NCBI RefSeq assembly: GCF_000013565.1
Contig: NC_007802.1
Location: 2,356,001-2,420,000 of the forward strand
Source of the DNA: Jannaschia sp. CCS1
Lineage (GTDB): Bacteria > Pseudomonadota > Alphaproteobacteria > Rhodobacterales > Rhodobacteraceae
Direction of reading: 5' to 3'
DNA length: 64,000 bases
Shown: positions 35,229 to 43,537 of the stretch, one piece after another
Position numbering within the stretch: position 1 is the first letter of the stretch
Layout of the letters: each line of letters begins with the position of its first letter
Notes under the pieces: model-generated
What the model was told of the DNA's origin: nothing
What the model saw: the letters and a program-made list of their open reading frames with translations, nothing else
The model's database searches: none
Translations under genes and position numbers: made by a program

Positions 35229-35246
35229 ATGTATACAGATATACTT
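35229..35246. promoter_or_regulatory. GntR operator candidate with TGTATACA core
   Basis: The sequence ATGTATACAGATATACTT contains the 8-base palindrome TGTATACA (35230-35237) and an overlapping inverted repeat GTATA-CAGA-TATAC (35231-35244). Sites of this type are bound by FCD-class GntR repressors. It lies six to seven bases upstream of the phosphatase-like start and about 50 bases upstream of the GntR start, so it can control both. Confidence 0.6.
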
Positions 35247-35291
35247 ATTGGACGGTCACCGCAACGAGAACGCCCCCGAAAGCCCTGTCAG

Positions 35292-35906
35292 ATGCCGAAA
35301 CACAACGCCGACTCAATCGCCGACGCCCTGCGCAAACGTATTTGTCTGGAGCCCCCGACCGCAAGCCTCGTTCTGCATGAGCAGGCCCTGGCGGAAGAGT
35401 TCGAGGTGTCGCGCACACCCGTGCGGCAGGCCTTGCAACGCCTGGCCTATGAACGCCTTGTGGAGGTTCGCTCGGGCGTCGGGACCGTGATCTCCCCCCT
35501 GAAGGAGGATGGGCGCGAGATGGATATCAACCTCGCCTCCGCCCTGCTGGATGTGGCCGCCGACATCGAGGGCGACCGCGCCCTGTCCATCGAGTCGAAC
35601 GCATTCATCATCGCGTTGGAGCAACAGGTCAGCGCGGCGACCGCCCTGGATCTGGACACGAATTACACCATCCGCTCCACGTTGATGGGGATCGTCACCC
35701 GCGAAATGTCCAATGATATCCTGGCAGAGGCGCTCAAGGCGGCACTTTGGCGGTTGTTTCGCTGGCGTATGGCGGATGCGGCGGCCGAGCCGTCGGGCAT
35801 TGACGCACGCCTGCGCGAGGTGATCGAGCGGATGGCGGCCGCCACCAAGGTCGGCACGGTCCGCGCGCTTTTGCAGGCGCAGCATTCCCCCTCCGCGCCC
35901 GACTGA
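35292..35906 (+). CDS. GntR family transcriptional regulator
   Basis: A 204-residue regulator. The N-terminal wHTH spans about 5-70 with LHEQALAEEFEVSRTPVRQALQRL and LVEVRSGVGTVISPL; the C-terminal 130 residues are helical and FCD-like but shorter than usual. Start at ATG 35292 (MPKHNADSIADAL). Divergent from the phosphatase-like gene. The effector is unknown. It ends about 60 bases before the ssrA promoter. Confidence 0.82.
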   Translation: MPKHNADSIADALRKRICLEPPTASLVLHEQALAEEFEVSRTPVRQALQRLAYERLVEVRSGVGTVISPLKEDGREMDINLASALLDVAADIEGDRALSIESNAFIIALEQQVSAATALDLDTNYTIRSTLMGIVTREMSNDILAEALKAALWRLFRWRMADAAAEPSGIDARLREVIERMAAATKVGTVRALLQAQHSPSAPD

Positions 35907-35967
35907 TCGGATCACCGTCAACCGCGCGGCTCCATCAACCCAATGGCACGGACCCATGGGCCAGACC

Positions 35968-35996
35968 TTGAATCCAACGCCCGCCCCTCGTATATC
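35968..35996 (+). promoter_or_regulatory. Housekeeping promoter of ssrA
   Basis: TTGAAT (35968-35973), a 17-base spacer and TATATC (35991-35996) form a good sigma-70-type promoter. The expected start of transcription, about 36003, lies at the 5' side of the acceptor piece of tmRNA, which fits. Confidence 0.65.
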
Positions 35997-36002
35997 TAGC
36001 GT

Positions 36003-36345
36003 GTTCCTTCGGGAGCTATGGACATAAACGCGCTCGTAATAAGCGGATCGGACCCGGGGGCGGTACCCGGCGACTCCACCAACACACCCTTCATTTGGGG
36101 GAGGCTTGGGGTCGAAATAGGATCGACGAACGTCTAAAGGGGTTAGCTTTGTCCCGGTGAGTTACCACCGTTATCGGTACACATCGTACAGTTGCAAATG
36201 ACAACCGTGCTCCGGCAATGGCTCTCGCAGCGTAAGCTGTCCTGAGTCGCCGACTTTAAGCCCTAGCGCCTAGCCGCGTTAGGCGGGGTTCGCAGGCACC
36301 TGGCAACAGAAGCCTGCACTTTCCCCTTCGCCGACCCATCTGCGT
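36003..36345 (+). ncRNA. ssrA: tmRNA, circularly permuted two-piece type
   Basis: Rescues stalled ribosomes by trans-translation. The gene shows the alphaproteobacterial permuted order. The acceptor piece comes first and ends at CCA 36079-36081, with the T-stem CCGGG/CCCGG (36054-36058 with 36066-36070) and the acceptor strand CGACTCC (36071-36077). The coding piece begins at GGGGTCG (36108-36114), which pairs with that strand over seven positions (one G-U). The tag frame 36194-36235 reads ANDNRAPAMALAA then TAA. A late stem GCAGGC/GCCTGC lies near 36292-36317. The outer ends are approximate; the spacer 36082-36107 is expected to be removed. Confidence 0.93.
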
Positions 36346-36463
36346 CTTCTGTGGGCAAGCGCCACGCGCGCATCCCCTGACCGTTTTTTCCGTTGAAAGT
36401 GATCCGTCCACTGTCCCCATGCGTTAAAGCCGTACCTGACATCCATTAAGGTTCGGACCGCAC

Positions 36464-36835
36464 ATGACCGCCATCGACTATATCAACTTCGCCTTGGCCA
36501 TCACCACGATTGGCTTGGGGCTTTGCGGCTGGCTTGCCACCCGTTGGACCATGTCCGCCCTGGATATGCAGGCCGGCCCGTCCAACATGGCGTTCACGGA
36601 GGTGTCCGGTGTCTCGGGCTGCCTTTTTGTCGGCATGGGCCTGGCGGTGATGGTGCTGAACGATCCGGTGGCCTGGGTAATCCTGGGCGCGGCCTATGCG
36701 GGGGCGGCCCTGGGGCGGGTCACGTCGATCCTGCGCGATGATGCGAGTTTCCGCAAAAGCTGGACGTTCTTTGGCACAGAGGCGGCCTTTGCGGCATGGC
36801 TTGTGCTGGCCAACCTGCCGGGCGCCCAGGCGTGA
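36464..36835 (+). CDS. Small four-helix membrane protein (DUF4345-like)
   Basis: A 123-residue protein with four hydrophobic segments (about 6-27, 45-65, 68-86, 103-120). The EVSGVSGCLFVGMGLAVMVL and GAALGRVTSILRD segments suggest the DUF4345 group. It lies between ssrA and sspB. No catalytic motif is visible. Confidence 0.6.
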   Translation: MTAIDYINFALAITTIGLGLCGWLATRWTMSALDMQAGPSNMAFTEVSGVSGCLFVGMGLAVMVLNDPVAWVILGAAYAGAALGRVTSILRDDASFRKSWTFFGTEAAFAAWLVLANLPGAQA

Positions 36836-36915
36836 GGCCTGCAAACCGCGTCTTTCATCCGCTGGCGAATCTCGTACAGTAACCGCAAGTGCTCCAACCG
36901 TCTGGCCCCGCTGCT

Positions 36916-37404
36916 ATGTCTGACCTCACCACGACCATTCCCTATGGCCGCCTCATGCATGAGGCCGTGTGTGGTGTGATCCGGGACGTTCTGGACGGTG
37001 TCGCCAAGTCCGGTCTGCCCGGCGAGCATCACTTCTTCATCACCTTTGACACGCAGCACGCGGATGTGGATCTGGCCGATTGGCTGCGCGAACGCTACCC
37101 CGAAGAGATGATGATCGTGATCCAGAACTGGTATGACGATTTGCAGGTCGACAATGATGGCTTCTCCATCACACTGAATTTTGGCGACGCGCCCGAGCGG
37201 TTGCGCATTCCCTTCGATTCCATTGCCACCTTTGTCGACCCCTCGGTCGAATTCGGCTGGCGGTTTGAGCAAACCGAAGATGACGACGATCCGACGCCGC
37301 CCGATGGCCCCGACGCGCCCGACGATGACGCAGACAGCGACGACGACGGGTCGGAGCGAGAGGCCGAGGTCGTGAGCCTCGATACCTTCCGCCGCAATCA
37401 CTGA
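36916..37404 (+). CDS. sspB: ClpXP adaptor SspB (alpha type)
   Basis: Delivers ssrA-tagged proteins to ClpXP. The 162-residue protein starts at ATG 36916 (MSDLTTTIPYGRL) and has the SspB fold region with EHHFFITFDTQHADVDL and LTLNFG-like SITLNFGDAPERLRIPFDSI. A long acidic, disordered linker follows (about 115-147), then the C-terminal ClpX-binding motif EVVSLDTFRRNH. These are the features of the alphaproteobacterial form. It lies 570 bases after the tmRNA gene, separated by one small membrane protein gene. Confidence 0.92.
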   Translation: MSDLTTTIPYGRLMHEAVCGVIRDVLDGVAKSGLPGEHHFFITFDTQHADVDLADWLRERYPEEMMIVIQNWYDDLQVDNDGFSITLNFGDAPERLRIPFDSIATFVDPSVEFGWRFEQTEDDDDPTPPDGPDAPDDDADSDDDGSEREAEVVSLDTFRRNH

Positions 37405-37423
37405 CATCCGGGACATTCAGACC

Positions 37424-37981
37424 ATGGCGTCCAGCGACTTCGCGCTCTTCATGGGCCAGCTTCTGCGCAAGCCCCATCAGGTTGTGGCGCTGGCCCCATC
37501 GTCCCGGGGTCTCTGCGCCGAGATGGCGCGCGAGCTGGACCCCGCCAAGGGCCCGGTTGTGGAGCTTGGGGCCGGCACGGGCAATATCACCCAAGCGATC
37601 ATGGACGCGGGCGTCGCGCCCGAACACTGCCATTCCATCGAGATGAACCCTGAATTCTGCGACCGCCTGCGCGCGCGGTTTCCGGGCCTCAACGTCTATC
37701 AGATGAGTGCGGGCGATTGCGGCGATCTGCCCCTGACGGGGGTGCAGGCTGTTGTGTCTGGCCTGCCGCTTTTGTCGATGCCCCTGCCATTGCAGCGCGC
37801 TATTCTGGGTGGGTTCACCAAACTGGTGGCCCCGGGCGGCGATTACGTCCAGTTCACCTATGGGCCCAAACCACCCGTCGCAAAGGCGGTGCGGGAAGAG
37901 TTGAGCCTGACCTGGCGCAAGAGCGACAAGATCTGGTGGAACATGCCGCCTGCGCGCGTCTATCGCTTCACGCAGGGATAA
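37424..37981 (+). CDS. Class I SAM-dependent methyltransferase (PmtA-like)
   Basis: A 185-residue methyltransferase with motif I VVELGAGTGNITQAI near 46-60, the acidic end of beta-2 SIEMNPEFCDRL near 72-83 and a motif IV-like VVSGLPLLSMP near 110-120. The N-terminal helix FMGQLLRKPHQVVALAPSS and the LP motif are seen in phospholipid N-methyltransferases (PmtA) and rRNA dimethylase-like proteins. A role in phosphatidylethanolamine methylation is possible but not proven. It begins 20 bases after sspB. Confidence 0.72.
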   Translation: MASSDFALFMGQLLRKPHQVVALAPSSRGLCAEMARELDPAKGPVVELGAGTGNITQAIMDAGVAPEHCHSIEMNPEFCDRLRARFPGLNVYQMSAGDCGDLPLTGVQAVVSGLPLLSMPLPLQRAILGGFTKLVAPGGDYVQFTYGPKPPVAKAVREELSLTWRKSDKIWWNMPPARVYRFTQG

Positions 37982-37988
37982 GGACATG

Positions 37989-38014
37989 AAAAAAGGCGCC
38001 CGTGACGGGGCGCC
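37989..38014 (-). terminator. Rho-independent terminator of the VPLPA-CTERM gene
   Basis: On the minus strand GGCGCCC and GGGCGCC form a perfect 7-base-pair stem with a six-base loop, followed by six T residues. It lies about 30 bases after the stop codon of the minus-strand gene and can also serve the convergent methyltransferase gene. Confidence 0.8.
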
Positions 38015-38042
38015 CTTGATCGGTGTGGCGGTGAGGTCGCCC

Positions 38043-38732
38043 TCAGGCCTTATGGCGACGGCGCATCATGCCAAGGCCACCCAAGGCCCCCAGAAGCAAC
38101 AACCCTGCTGCCGGGATCGGCACTGGCGCGACCTCGAAGTTGATGTTGTCGATCCCCCAGCCGATATTGCGCGTTCCGCCCGGCGTCGTTCCGACGATCT
38201 GGATGCTGTCAAACAGACCGGCATAGGACACCGAGACAACACCCGCCTCGTCCAGGCTACCCGTCAAGTCGTTCGACGTGATCGTCTGTACGGCCTGCGA
38301 AAGCGCGCCATTGAAGAAGGTGAATATGAATTGCTCTTCATCATTGTCGCCGTCAATGTCGTCATCGCCACCGTCGATATCCACGATGTCGAAAGACACG
38401 GATGAAATGCCCGAGGCGAACGACAGCAACATATCCGTGTTGTCGATGAAGTCACCGGTCAGGAACACCTCTCCGAAGCTGGCAGGCCCGGAGGCGGAAG
38501 AGCCCGGCGTGTCATTGGGCACAAAGCCCGATGTCGGGTTGCCGCCAACGCCGACCAGCTGCATGTCCTCGGTGGAACTGAACGTGATCCCACCGTTGGT
38601 GTAGGTATGGCCGACCGAGATCACCTGAGGATCCGGGTTTAGCGGAGCCTCATTCTCGAAATCCACGGTGTTTGCGACTGCGGCTGTGCCTGCAAGGCTC
38701 AACGCGGCCGCTGTAAAAATCGTCTTTTTCAT
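38043..38732 (-). CDS. VPLPA-CTERM sorted surface protein
   Basis: A 229-residue secreted protein. The signal peptide is MKKTIFTAAALSLAGTAAVA (cleavage before NTVDF). The C-terminus VPIPAAGLLLLGALGGLGMMRRRHKA is a VPLPA-CTERM signal: motif, membrane helix, basic end, a target for an exosortase/sortase-like system. The body is acidic and Gly/Asp-rich (DIDGGDDDIDGDNDEEQF near 118-135, a possible calcium-binding run). ATG 38732 follows GGGAGAT. No exosortase gene is in this window, so the processing enzyme must be elsewhere. Confidence 0.85.
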   Translation of the reverse strand: MKKTIFTAAALSLAGTAAVANTVDFENEAPLNPDPQVISVGHTYTNGGITFSSTEDMQLVGVGGNPTSGFVPNDTPGSSASGPASFGEVFLTGDFIDNTDMLLSFASGISSVSFDIVDIDGGDDDIDGDNDEEQFIFTFFNGALSQAVQTITSNDLTGSLDEAGVVSVSYAGLFDSIQIVGTTPGGTRNIGWGIDNINFEVAPVPIPAAGLLLLGALGGLGMMRRRHKA

Positions 38733-38988
38733 AAATATCTCCCAACTGGTATGATCGTAACACACGCTCCGACTGCTCAACGGCCCCATATATCATCGGC
38801 CCGAACCTTATCGGCTATCCGCGTGTGTTTACCTGACGTCAACGTGAACCGCAAGCGAGAGTGTTTGGAGTGGACATGCGCTCGACCGGGCCGTGCCCGA
38901 CGGCGGGGCGCGTCCCCTGCGGCCATTGCGACACGCGCCGCCGTGCGCTACTGCGCAGGTGTAATTTCAGCGACCGGGAGACACCCCA

Positions 38989-40377
38989 ATGACCGCAACC
39001 CGCACCGAGACCGACAGCTTTGGCCCGCTGGACGTGCCCTCCGACAAATATTGGGGCGCACAGACCCAGCGCTCGATCCTGAATTTCCCGATTGGGTGGG
39101 AGAAGCAGCCCGTGGCCGTCGTGCGGGCTTTGGGCGTCATCAAACGGGCCTGCGCGGAGGCGAACATCGCCCGCGGCAAGCTGGATGGCATCGGTGACGC
39201 GGTGCTGGAGGCGGCGCAAGAGGTCATCGACGGAAAGCTGGACGACAACTTCCCGCTGGTAGTCTGGCAGACCGGATCGGGCACCCAATCCAACATGAAC
39301 GCCAATGAGGTCATCGCCAACCGCGCGATCGAGATCCTGGGCGGCGAGATCGGGTCTAAGACGCCCGTCCATCCCAACGATCACTGCAATATGGGGCAAT
39401 CGTCCAACGACACGTTTCCCACGGCCATGCATATCGCCACCGCCATGACCGCCCGCGACGTGACCCTGCCCGGCCTGCGCAAACTGCACGCGGCGCTGGA
39501 AGATAAGGTCGCAGCGTTCCAGGGCATCATCAAGATTGGCCGCACCCACACGATGGACGCCACGCCCCTGACCCTGGCGCAGGAGTTTGGCGGCTATGCC
39601 CATCAGGTCCTGAAAAGCATTGCCCGGATCGAGACGGCCCTTGGCGATATCTATGAGCTGGCCCAGGGCGGCACGGCGGTGGGCACCGGACTGAACACGC
39701 CCGAAGGTTGGGGCGAAGAGGTCGCGGGCCACATGGCGCGGATCACCGGCCTGCCATTCGTCACCGCCCCCAACAAGTTCGAGGCCTTGGCCGCCCACGA
39801 TGCCATGGTCGCCATATCGGGCGCGATGAAGACCACTGCCGCGTCGCTGTTCAAGATCGCCAACGATATCCGGCTGCTCGGCTCCGGCCCCCGCTGCGGG
39901 TTGGGAGAGTTGATGCTGCCCGAAAACGAACCCGGCTCCTCCATCATGCCCGGCAAGGTGAACCCGACCCAATGCGAAGCGATGACCCAGGTCTGCGCCC
40001 ATGTCATCGGCAACGACGCCGCCGTGGGCTTTGCGGGCAGCCAGGGGCATTTTGAGTTGAACGTCTACAAGCCGATGATGGCGTATAACGTGCTGCAGTC
40101 CATGCAGCTGGTGGGCGATGCCTGCGTGGCGTTTACCGACAATTGCGTGGTGGGTATCAAGGCCGATGTCGTGCGGATCGAGAAGATCATGAATGAGTCG
40201 CTTATGCTGGTCACTGCGCTGGCCCCCACCATCGGCTATGACAACGCCACGACGGTCGCCAAGACCGCCCACAAGAACGGCACCACCCTGAAAGAAGAGG
40301 CCATAGGTCTGGGGTTTGTCGATGAGGAGACGTTCAACCGCGTCGTGCGGCCCGAGACGATGATCGGTCCGAAATGA
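38989..40377 (+). CDS. fumC: Class II fumarate hydratase
   Basis: Converts fumarate to malate in the TCA cycle, without an Fe-S cluster. The 462-residue protein starts [26 protein letters not shown]-like (family N-terminus), has [17 protein letters not shown] near 103-120, and the lyase signature [15 protein letters not shown] near 318-332. Full family length. The two small genes downstream (DUF4169 and RHH) follow the same strand closely. A long opposite-strand reading frame over this gene is a codon-bias shadow. Confidence 0.96.
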   Translation: MTATRTETDSFGPLDVPSDKYWGAQTQRSILNFPIGWEKQPVAVVRALGVIKRACAEANIARGKLDGIGDAVLEAAQEVIDGKLDDNFPLVVWQTGSGTQSNMNANEVIANRAIEILGGEIGSKTPVHPNDHCNMGQSSNDTFPTAMHIATAMTARDVTLPGLRKLHAALEDKVAAFQGIIKIGRTHTMDATPLTLAQEFGGYAHQVLKSIARIETALGDIYELAQGGTAVGTGLNTPEGWGEEVAGHMARITGLPFVTAPNKFEALAAHDAMVAISGAMKTTAASLFKIANDIRLLGSGPRCGLGELMLPENEPGSSIMPGKVNPTQCEAMTQVCAHVIGNDAAVGFAGSQGHFELNVYKPMMAYNVLQSMQLVGDACVAFTDNCVVGIKADVVRIEKIMNESLMLVTALAPTIGYDNATTVAKTAHKNGTTLKEEAIGLGFVDEETFNRVVRPETMIGPK

Positions 40378-40390
40378 GCGGCACCGCACG

Positions 40391-40576
40391 ATGACCGATG
40401 GGCCGATCAACCTCAACCGCGTGCGCAAGGCCCGCGCGCGCGATGCCGCACGGGTCCGGGCCGATGAAAATGCCGCAAAACATGGTCGTCCCAAGGCGGA
40501 GCGAGATCTGACAGCCGCGCGTAAGGCGCAAGCCGAAAAGCGGCTGGAGGACCATCGGCGCGATGATGGGGCGTGA
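40391..40576 (+). CDS. DUF4169 family small protein
   Basis: A 61-residue, very basic and helical protein (NLNRVRKARARDAARVRADENAAKHGR) typical of DUF4169, a small family mainly in Rhodobacterales and relatives. It starts 13 bases after the fumC stop. Function unknown; nucleic acid binding would fit the charge but is not shown. Confidence 0.75.
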   Translation: MTDGPINLNRVRKARARDAARVRADENAAKHGRPKAERDLTAARKAQAEKRLEDHRRDDGA

Positions 40577-40657
40577 GCGTATGGTGATGTGCGCCCTTCG
40601 GGCGGTCCCGCCCCTCCTCGGCCTGTTCCAGGCCTCCTCGCAGCGGTTCGATCTGAG

Positions 40658-40909
40658 ATGAGCGGTGCCGCGTCCTCGGCCCGGCCACGCAAGCGGTCCC
40701 TGACATTGCAAGGGCACCGCACCTCGGTCTCGTTGGAGGATGCGTTCTGGGCGGACCTCCAGACCATCGCCGAGGGCCGGGGGCAATCGGTCAACGCGCT
40801 CGTGGCCGAGATCGACGCCGCGCGGGGCGTCTCGGCCGGGTTGGCGTCGGCAATCCGGGTGTTTGTGCTTCGGACGGTCAAGCACGGCGACGGCGGCTCC
40901 AAGGCCTGA
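40658..40909 (+). CDS. Ribbon-helix-helix domain protein
   Basis: An 83-residue protein with basic N-terminus (SSARPRKRSLTLQGHRTS) and the RHH-like strand-helix-helix VSLEDAFWADLQTIAEGRGQSVNALVAEID. ATG 40658 fits the family start; the longer frame to 40589 is rejected. It follows fumC and DUF4169, an arrangement I associate with Rhodobacterales. Possible small DNA-binding regulator. Confidence 0.75.
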   Translation: MSGAASSARPRKRSLTLQGHRTSVSLEDAFWADLQTIAEGRGQSVNALVAEIDAARGVSAGLASAIRVFVLRTVKHGDGGSKA

Positions 40910-40920
40910 TCCGCCCCCCT

Positions 40921-42270
40921 TTATCGCGCCGTCACACGCAGCCGGATGCCGTCCTTCGCCCGCACCGTCAGGTGGGCGACGGGCACCGGATCATCGCCGG
41001 TGATCCGCTCAAACCGGAACGCGCGCACCAGCATTGCCAGGAGCAGGACCCCTTCGACCATGGCAAAGCCCGCGCCTGTGCAGACCCGCGCCCCGGCAGA
41101 AAACGGGATGAACGCGTCGCGCAGGCAGGCCTTTCCATTCTCCGTCTCCCACCGGCCCGGATCGAAGCCATCCGGATTGTCCCACAGGCGATTCTGCCGA
41201 TGCAGGTGCCAGGGTGAAATCACCACCTGACTGCCGCGCCGGATCGCGCGGTTGCGGAACGTCTCGGGGCCCGTTGTCTCGCGCACCATCATCGGCACGG
41301 GCGGATACAGGCGCAGGGTTTCGCGGAACACATCGCGCGTGTGCTTGAGCCGGGACATGGACGAGAATTCAGGCGTCTCAGGCAGGCCAGAGGCCTCCGC
41401 CGCCACCTTGTCCTGCCAGTCGGGATAGCGCGCCAGCAGATACAGCGCCCATGCCAGGGCCGACGCCGACGTCTCATGGCCCGCCAGAAAGAAGATCGCG
41501 ACCTGATCGACCATTTCATCCGTGGTGAAACACGCGCCGGTTTCAGGGTCCGGGGTCGTCATGATCTTGGTGGCCAGATCATCGGGCGCGATGTCCGCCT
41601 CAATCTCGACCGTACGGGCGCGGGTCATCTCCGTGATCAACGCGCGGATGTTGCGCGCCGTCTCGCGGGTTGGGGCGCGGTGGCCCCGTGGCAGCCAGCG
41701 GGGCAAGGGCACGAAGGCGGCGGCGTTCAGGATCGGCTGCGTGCGCTGGTAGGCGCGGAACTGGTGGAAGACGCGACCGGCGATATCGGCCTCGATCGGC
41801 ATCGAAAACAGCGTGCGGAAGATGACATCCGCCGCCGTATGCGACATCTCCTCCTCAATCTCGTGCAGCCCGGGGACCATGCGCGCGACCGAGGCCTCCC
41901 CGGCCGCCCACATCGCGGGAAAGGTGTCGCGCAGACGTCCGCCCTCAAAGGCGGGGTCAATGATCCGACGCTGCCGCGCCCATGTCTCCCCATTGGTCAG
42001 GAAGACACTGTCGCCCAGAAGCGGGCGCAACCCCTCCCCCACGCGGTCGGATTTTGGGAAATCCATCGGACGCGCGCGCAAGACCTCGTCGATCAATGCA
42101 GGCTCGTTGATCATGTAGGAGCGGAAGAACGGCGTGCGAAACTCCGCCATCCACGCGTGGTAGAGCCGGGCGGGCTGCGCAGACAGGATGTCTTGCCGGA
42201 ACAGCTTCATATGGCGCCACAGGGACACATGATCGGCCCGCGCGGGCGGTTTCGGCGGCAGATCATTCAT
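40921..42270 (-). CDS. Cytochrome P450
   Basis: A 449-residue haem monooxygenase. The I-helix motif AGHETSASALAW lies near 268-279, the K-helix ExxR in FRETLRLYPPVP near 317-328 and the haem-binding loop PFSAGARVCTGAGFAMVE near 393-410 with the proximal Cys. No N-terminal membrane anchor, so soluble. Its start overlaps the stop of the hydrolase gene by four bases (ATGA), so the two are coupled and may process the same lipophilic compound. The redox partner is not in the window; substrate unknown. Confidence 0.93.
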   Translation of the reverse strand: MNDLPPKPPARADHVSLWRHMKLFRQDILSAQPARLYHAWMAEFRTPFFRSYMINEPALIDEVLRARPMDFPKSDRVGEGLRPLLGDSVFLTNGETWARQRRIIDPAFEGGRLRDTFPAMWAAGEASVARMVPGLHEIEEEMSHTAADVIFRTLFSMPIEADIAGRVFHQFRAYQRTQPILNAAAFVPLPRWLPRGHRAPTRETARNIRALITEMTRARTVEIEADIAPDDLATKIMTTPDPETGACFTTDEMVDQVAIFFLAGHETSASALAWALYLLARYPDWQDKVAAEASGLPETPEFSSMSRLKHTRDVFRETLRLYPPVPMMVRETTGPETFRNRAIRRGSQVVISPWHLHRQNRLWDNPDGFDPGRWETENGKACLRDAFIPFSAGARVCTGAGFAMVEGVLLLAMLVRAFRFERITGDDPVPVAHLTVRAKDGIRLRVTAR

Positions 42271-43478
42271 ATGTCGGTAAACCCGCTGACCGGCGTCTCA
42301 ATCCGGCTTTTGGACGGTGCGCGGGTGGCAAAACGGTCGCCCAAAGTCATCGGCCCTGCGGTGACGCGAAAGTAATCATAGGCGTCCGGGCGATCTGGGA
42401 GCGCGTCAAAGGCGTTCAGATACTGAAAATGCAACTCGAACAACCGCCACTTCAGGGCCTTTTGCCGCGCAGCGGACAGCGTTTGCGTGAAGGCCGCAGA
42501 GATCACCAGGGGACCGGTTTTGTCAGCAGGTGCAACACCGGACACGGCCACGGGGTCACACAGTGCGAAGGAACAACCGTCGCCGGGGGCCGTGACATCG
42601 ACCCAGGCCAGCTCTTGCACCGACAGGACCGCCAGATCCGCTCGCAACCGCGTGGCCTCTGGCAGGAAGCTGACCATCGGCACCACCTGGCCAAGGGTGA
42701 GAAGCGACAGAACCGGGCCATCTTTGGGCCGTCGCCCCGCCCGGATCAAATCCGCCAGAACCGACACGGCCATATACGCGCCAGAGGAATGGCCGACGAC
42801 AAGCACCTCATCCACATCGCCTTGCAGCGCCTCGGCGATCCGGTCGGCGAAGTCCGCCATGCGGACCTCCTGCTCCGGCGGATAGGCACCGCGCAGACGC
42901 GCCGCAAAGGCGTAGTCCTTCATCAGATACCAGGCCAAAAGATGATCCCTGCGCGCGCACCACCGCAGCAACATCGCCGCCGCACCGCCCCCCGCCAGCG
43001 CCCCCAACACCGACAGCCACCCGGCCCCTAAAACCACCCGCCCCAAAGCAAAGACCGCATAGGCCAGCATCCCTGCGAGGAGGGCTTGCCCGAGGAGGAC
43101 CGCGACCGGATAAAGAGCCGCAATCACCGGTCCCTTGCGCAACCGCATCAGCCGAAACAGCGCGCCCGAGCCGATGTAGATCCACGCCGTGCGCGCCAGT
43201 TGCCCATAGGTCCGCGCAACGCCCGACGCCATGCCATCGCGCACGATGTCGGCCCAGTAAAGAATCTCCATATCCGCGCGCACGGACGCCCCGTCCATCA
43301 TAGCGTCAACACGCCAGCCAAACCGCCTGTCTTCCGCCGCCGGGCCCTGGGCAATCTCGAAGCCTGACATCTCCGCTTGCTTCAAAGCCTCCCGCCGGTA
43401 CCGCTCCCGGTAGGCGCGCGGGGGCACCGGGTCAAAGCCGGGGATATAAAGGACATGTCTGCGGGACACCTGCGTCAT
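42267..43478 (-). CDS. Membrane-associated alpha/beta hydrolase-like protein
   Basis: A 403-residue protein. It begins with HVLYIPGFDPVPPRAYRERY (oxyanion-type G-F after strand 1), contains two hydrophobic segments at about 118-145 and 150-172 inserted before the nucleophile elbow VVGHSSGAY (Ser231), and continues with a helical C-terminal half. The start at ATG 43478 is chosen because the earlier 68 codons are unlike coding sequence. It precedes the P450 gene with a four-base overlap. A membrane lipid or hydrophobic ester as substrate is a guess. Confidence 0.72.
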   Translation of the reverse strand: MTQVSRRHVLYIPGFDPVPPRAYRERYRREALKQAEMSGFEIAQGPAAEDRRFGWRVDAMMDGASVRADMEILYWADIVRDGMASGVARTYGQLARTAWIYIGSGALFRLMRLRKGPVIAALYPVAVLLGQALLAGMLAYAVFALGRVVLGAGWLSVLGALAGGGAAAMLLRWCARRDHLLAWYLMKDYAFAARLRGAYPPEQEVRMADFADRIAEALQGDVDEVLVVGHSSGAYMAVSVLADLIRAGRRPKDGPVLSLLTLGQVVPMVSFLPEATRLRADLAVLSVQELAWVDVTAPGDGCSFALCDPVAVSGVAPADKTGPLVISAAFTQTLSAARQKALKWRLFELHFQYLNAFDALPDRPDAYDYFRVTAGPMTLGDRFATRAPSKSRIETPVSGFTDI

Positions 43479-43537
43479 GGGCGCAGCATAGCCACGGATT
43501 TTGGTAGCGGAAGGGCCAGACACACCAAGGTGTGACG

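Noticed and set aside
38839-40902. 687-residue open frame on the minus strand across fumC
   Set aside because: It is fully antisense to fumC and its small downstream genes, has low-complexity Arg/His-rich sequence and no motif. A shadow caused by high-GC codon use.
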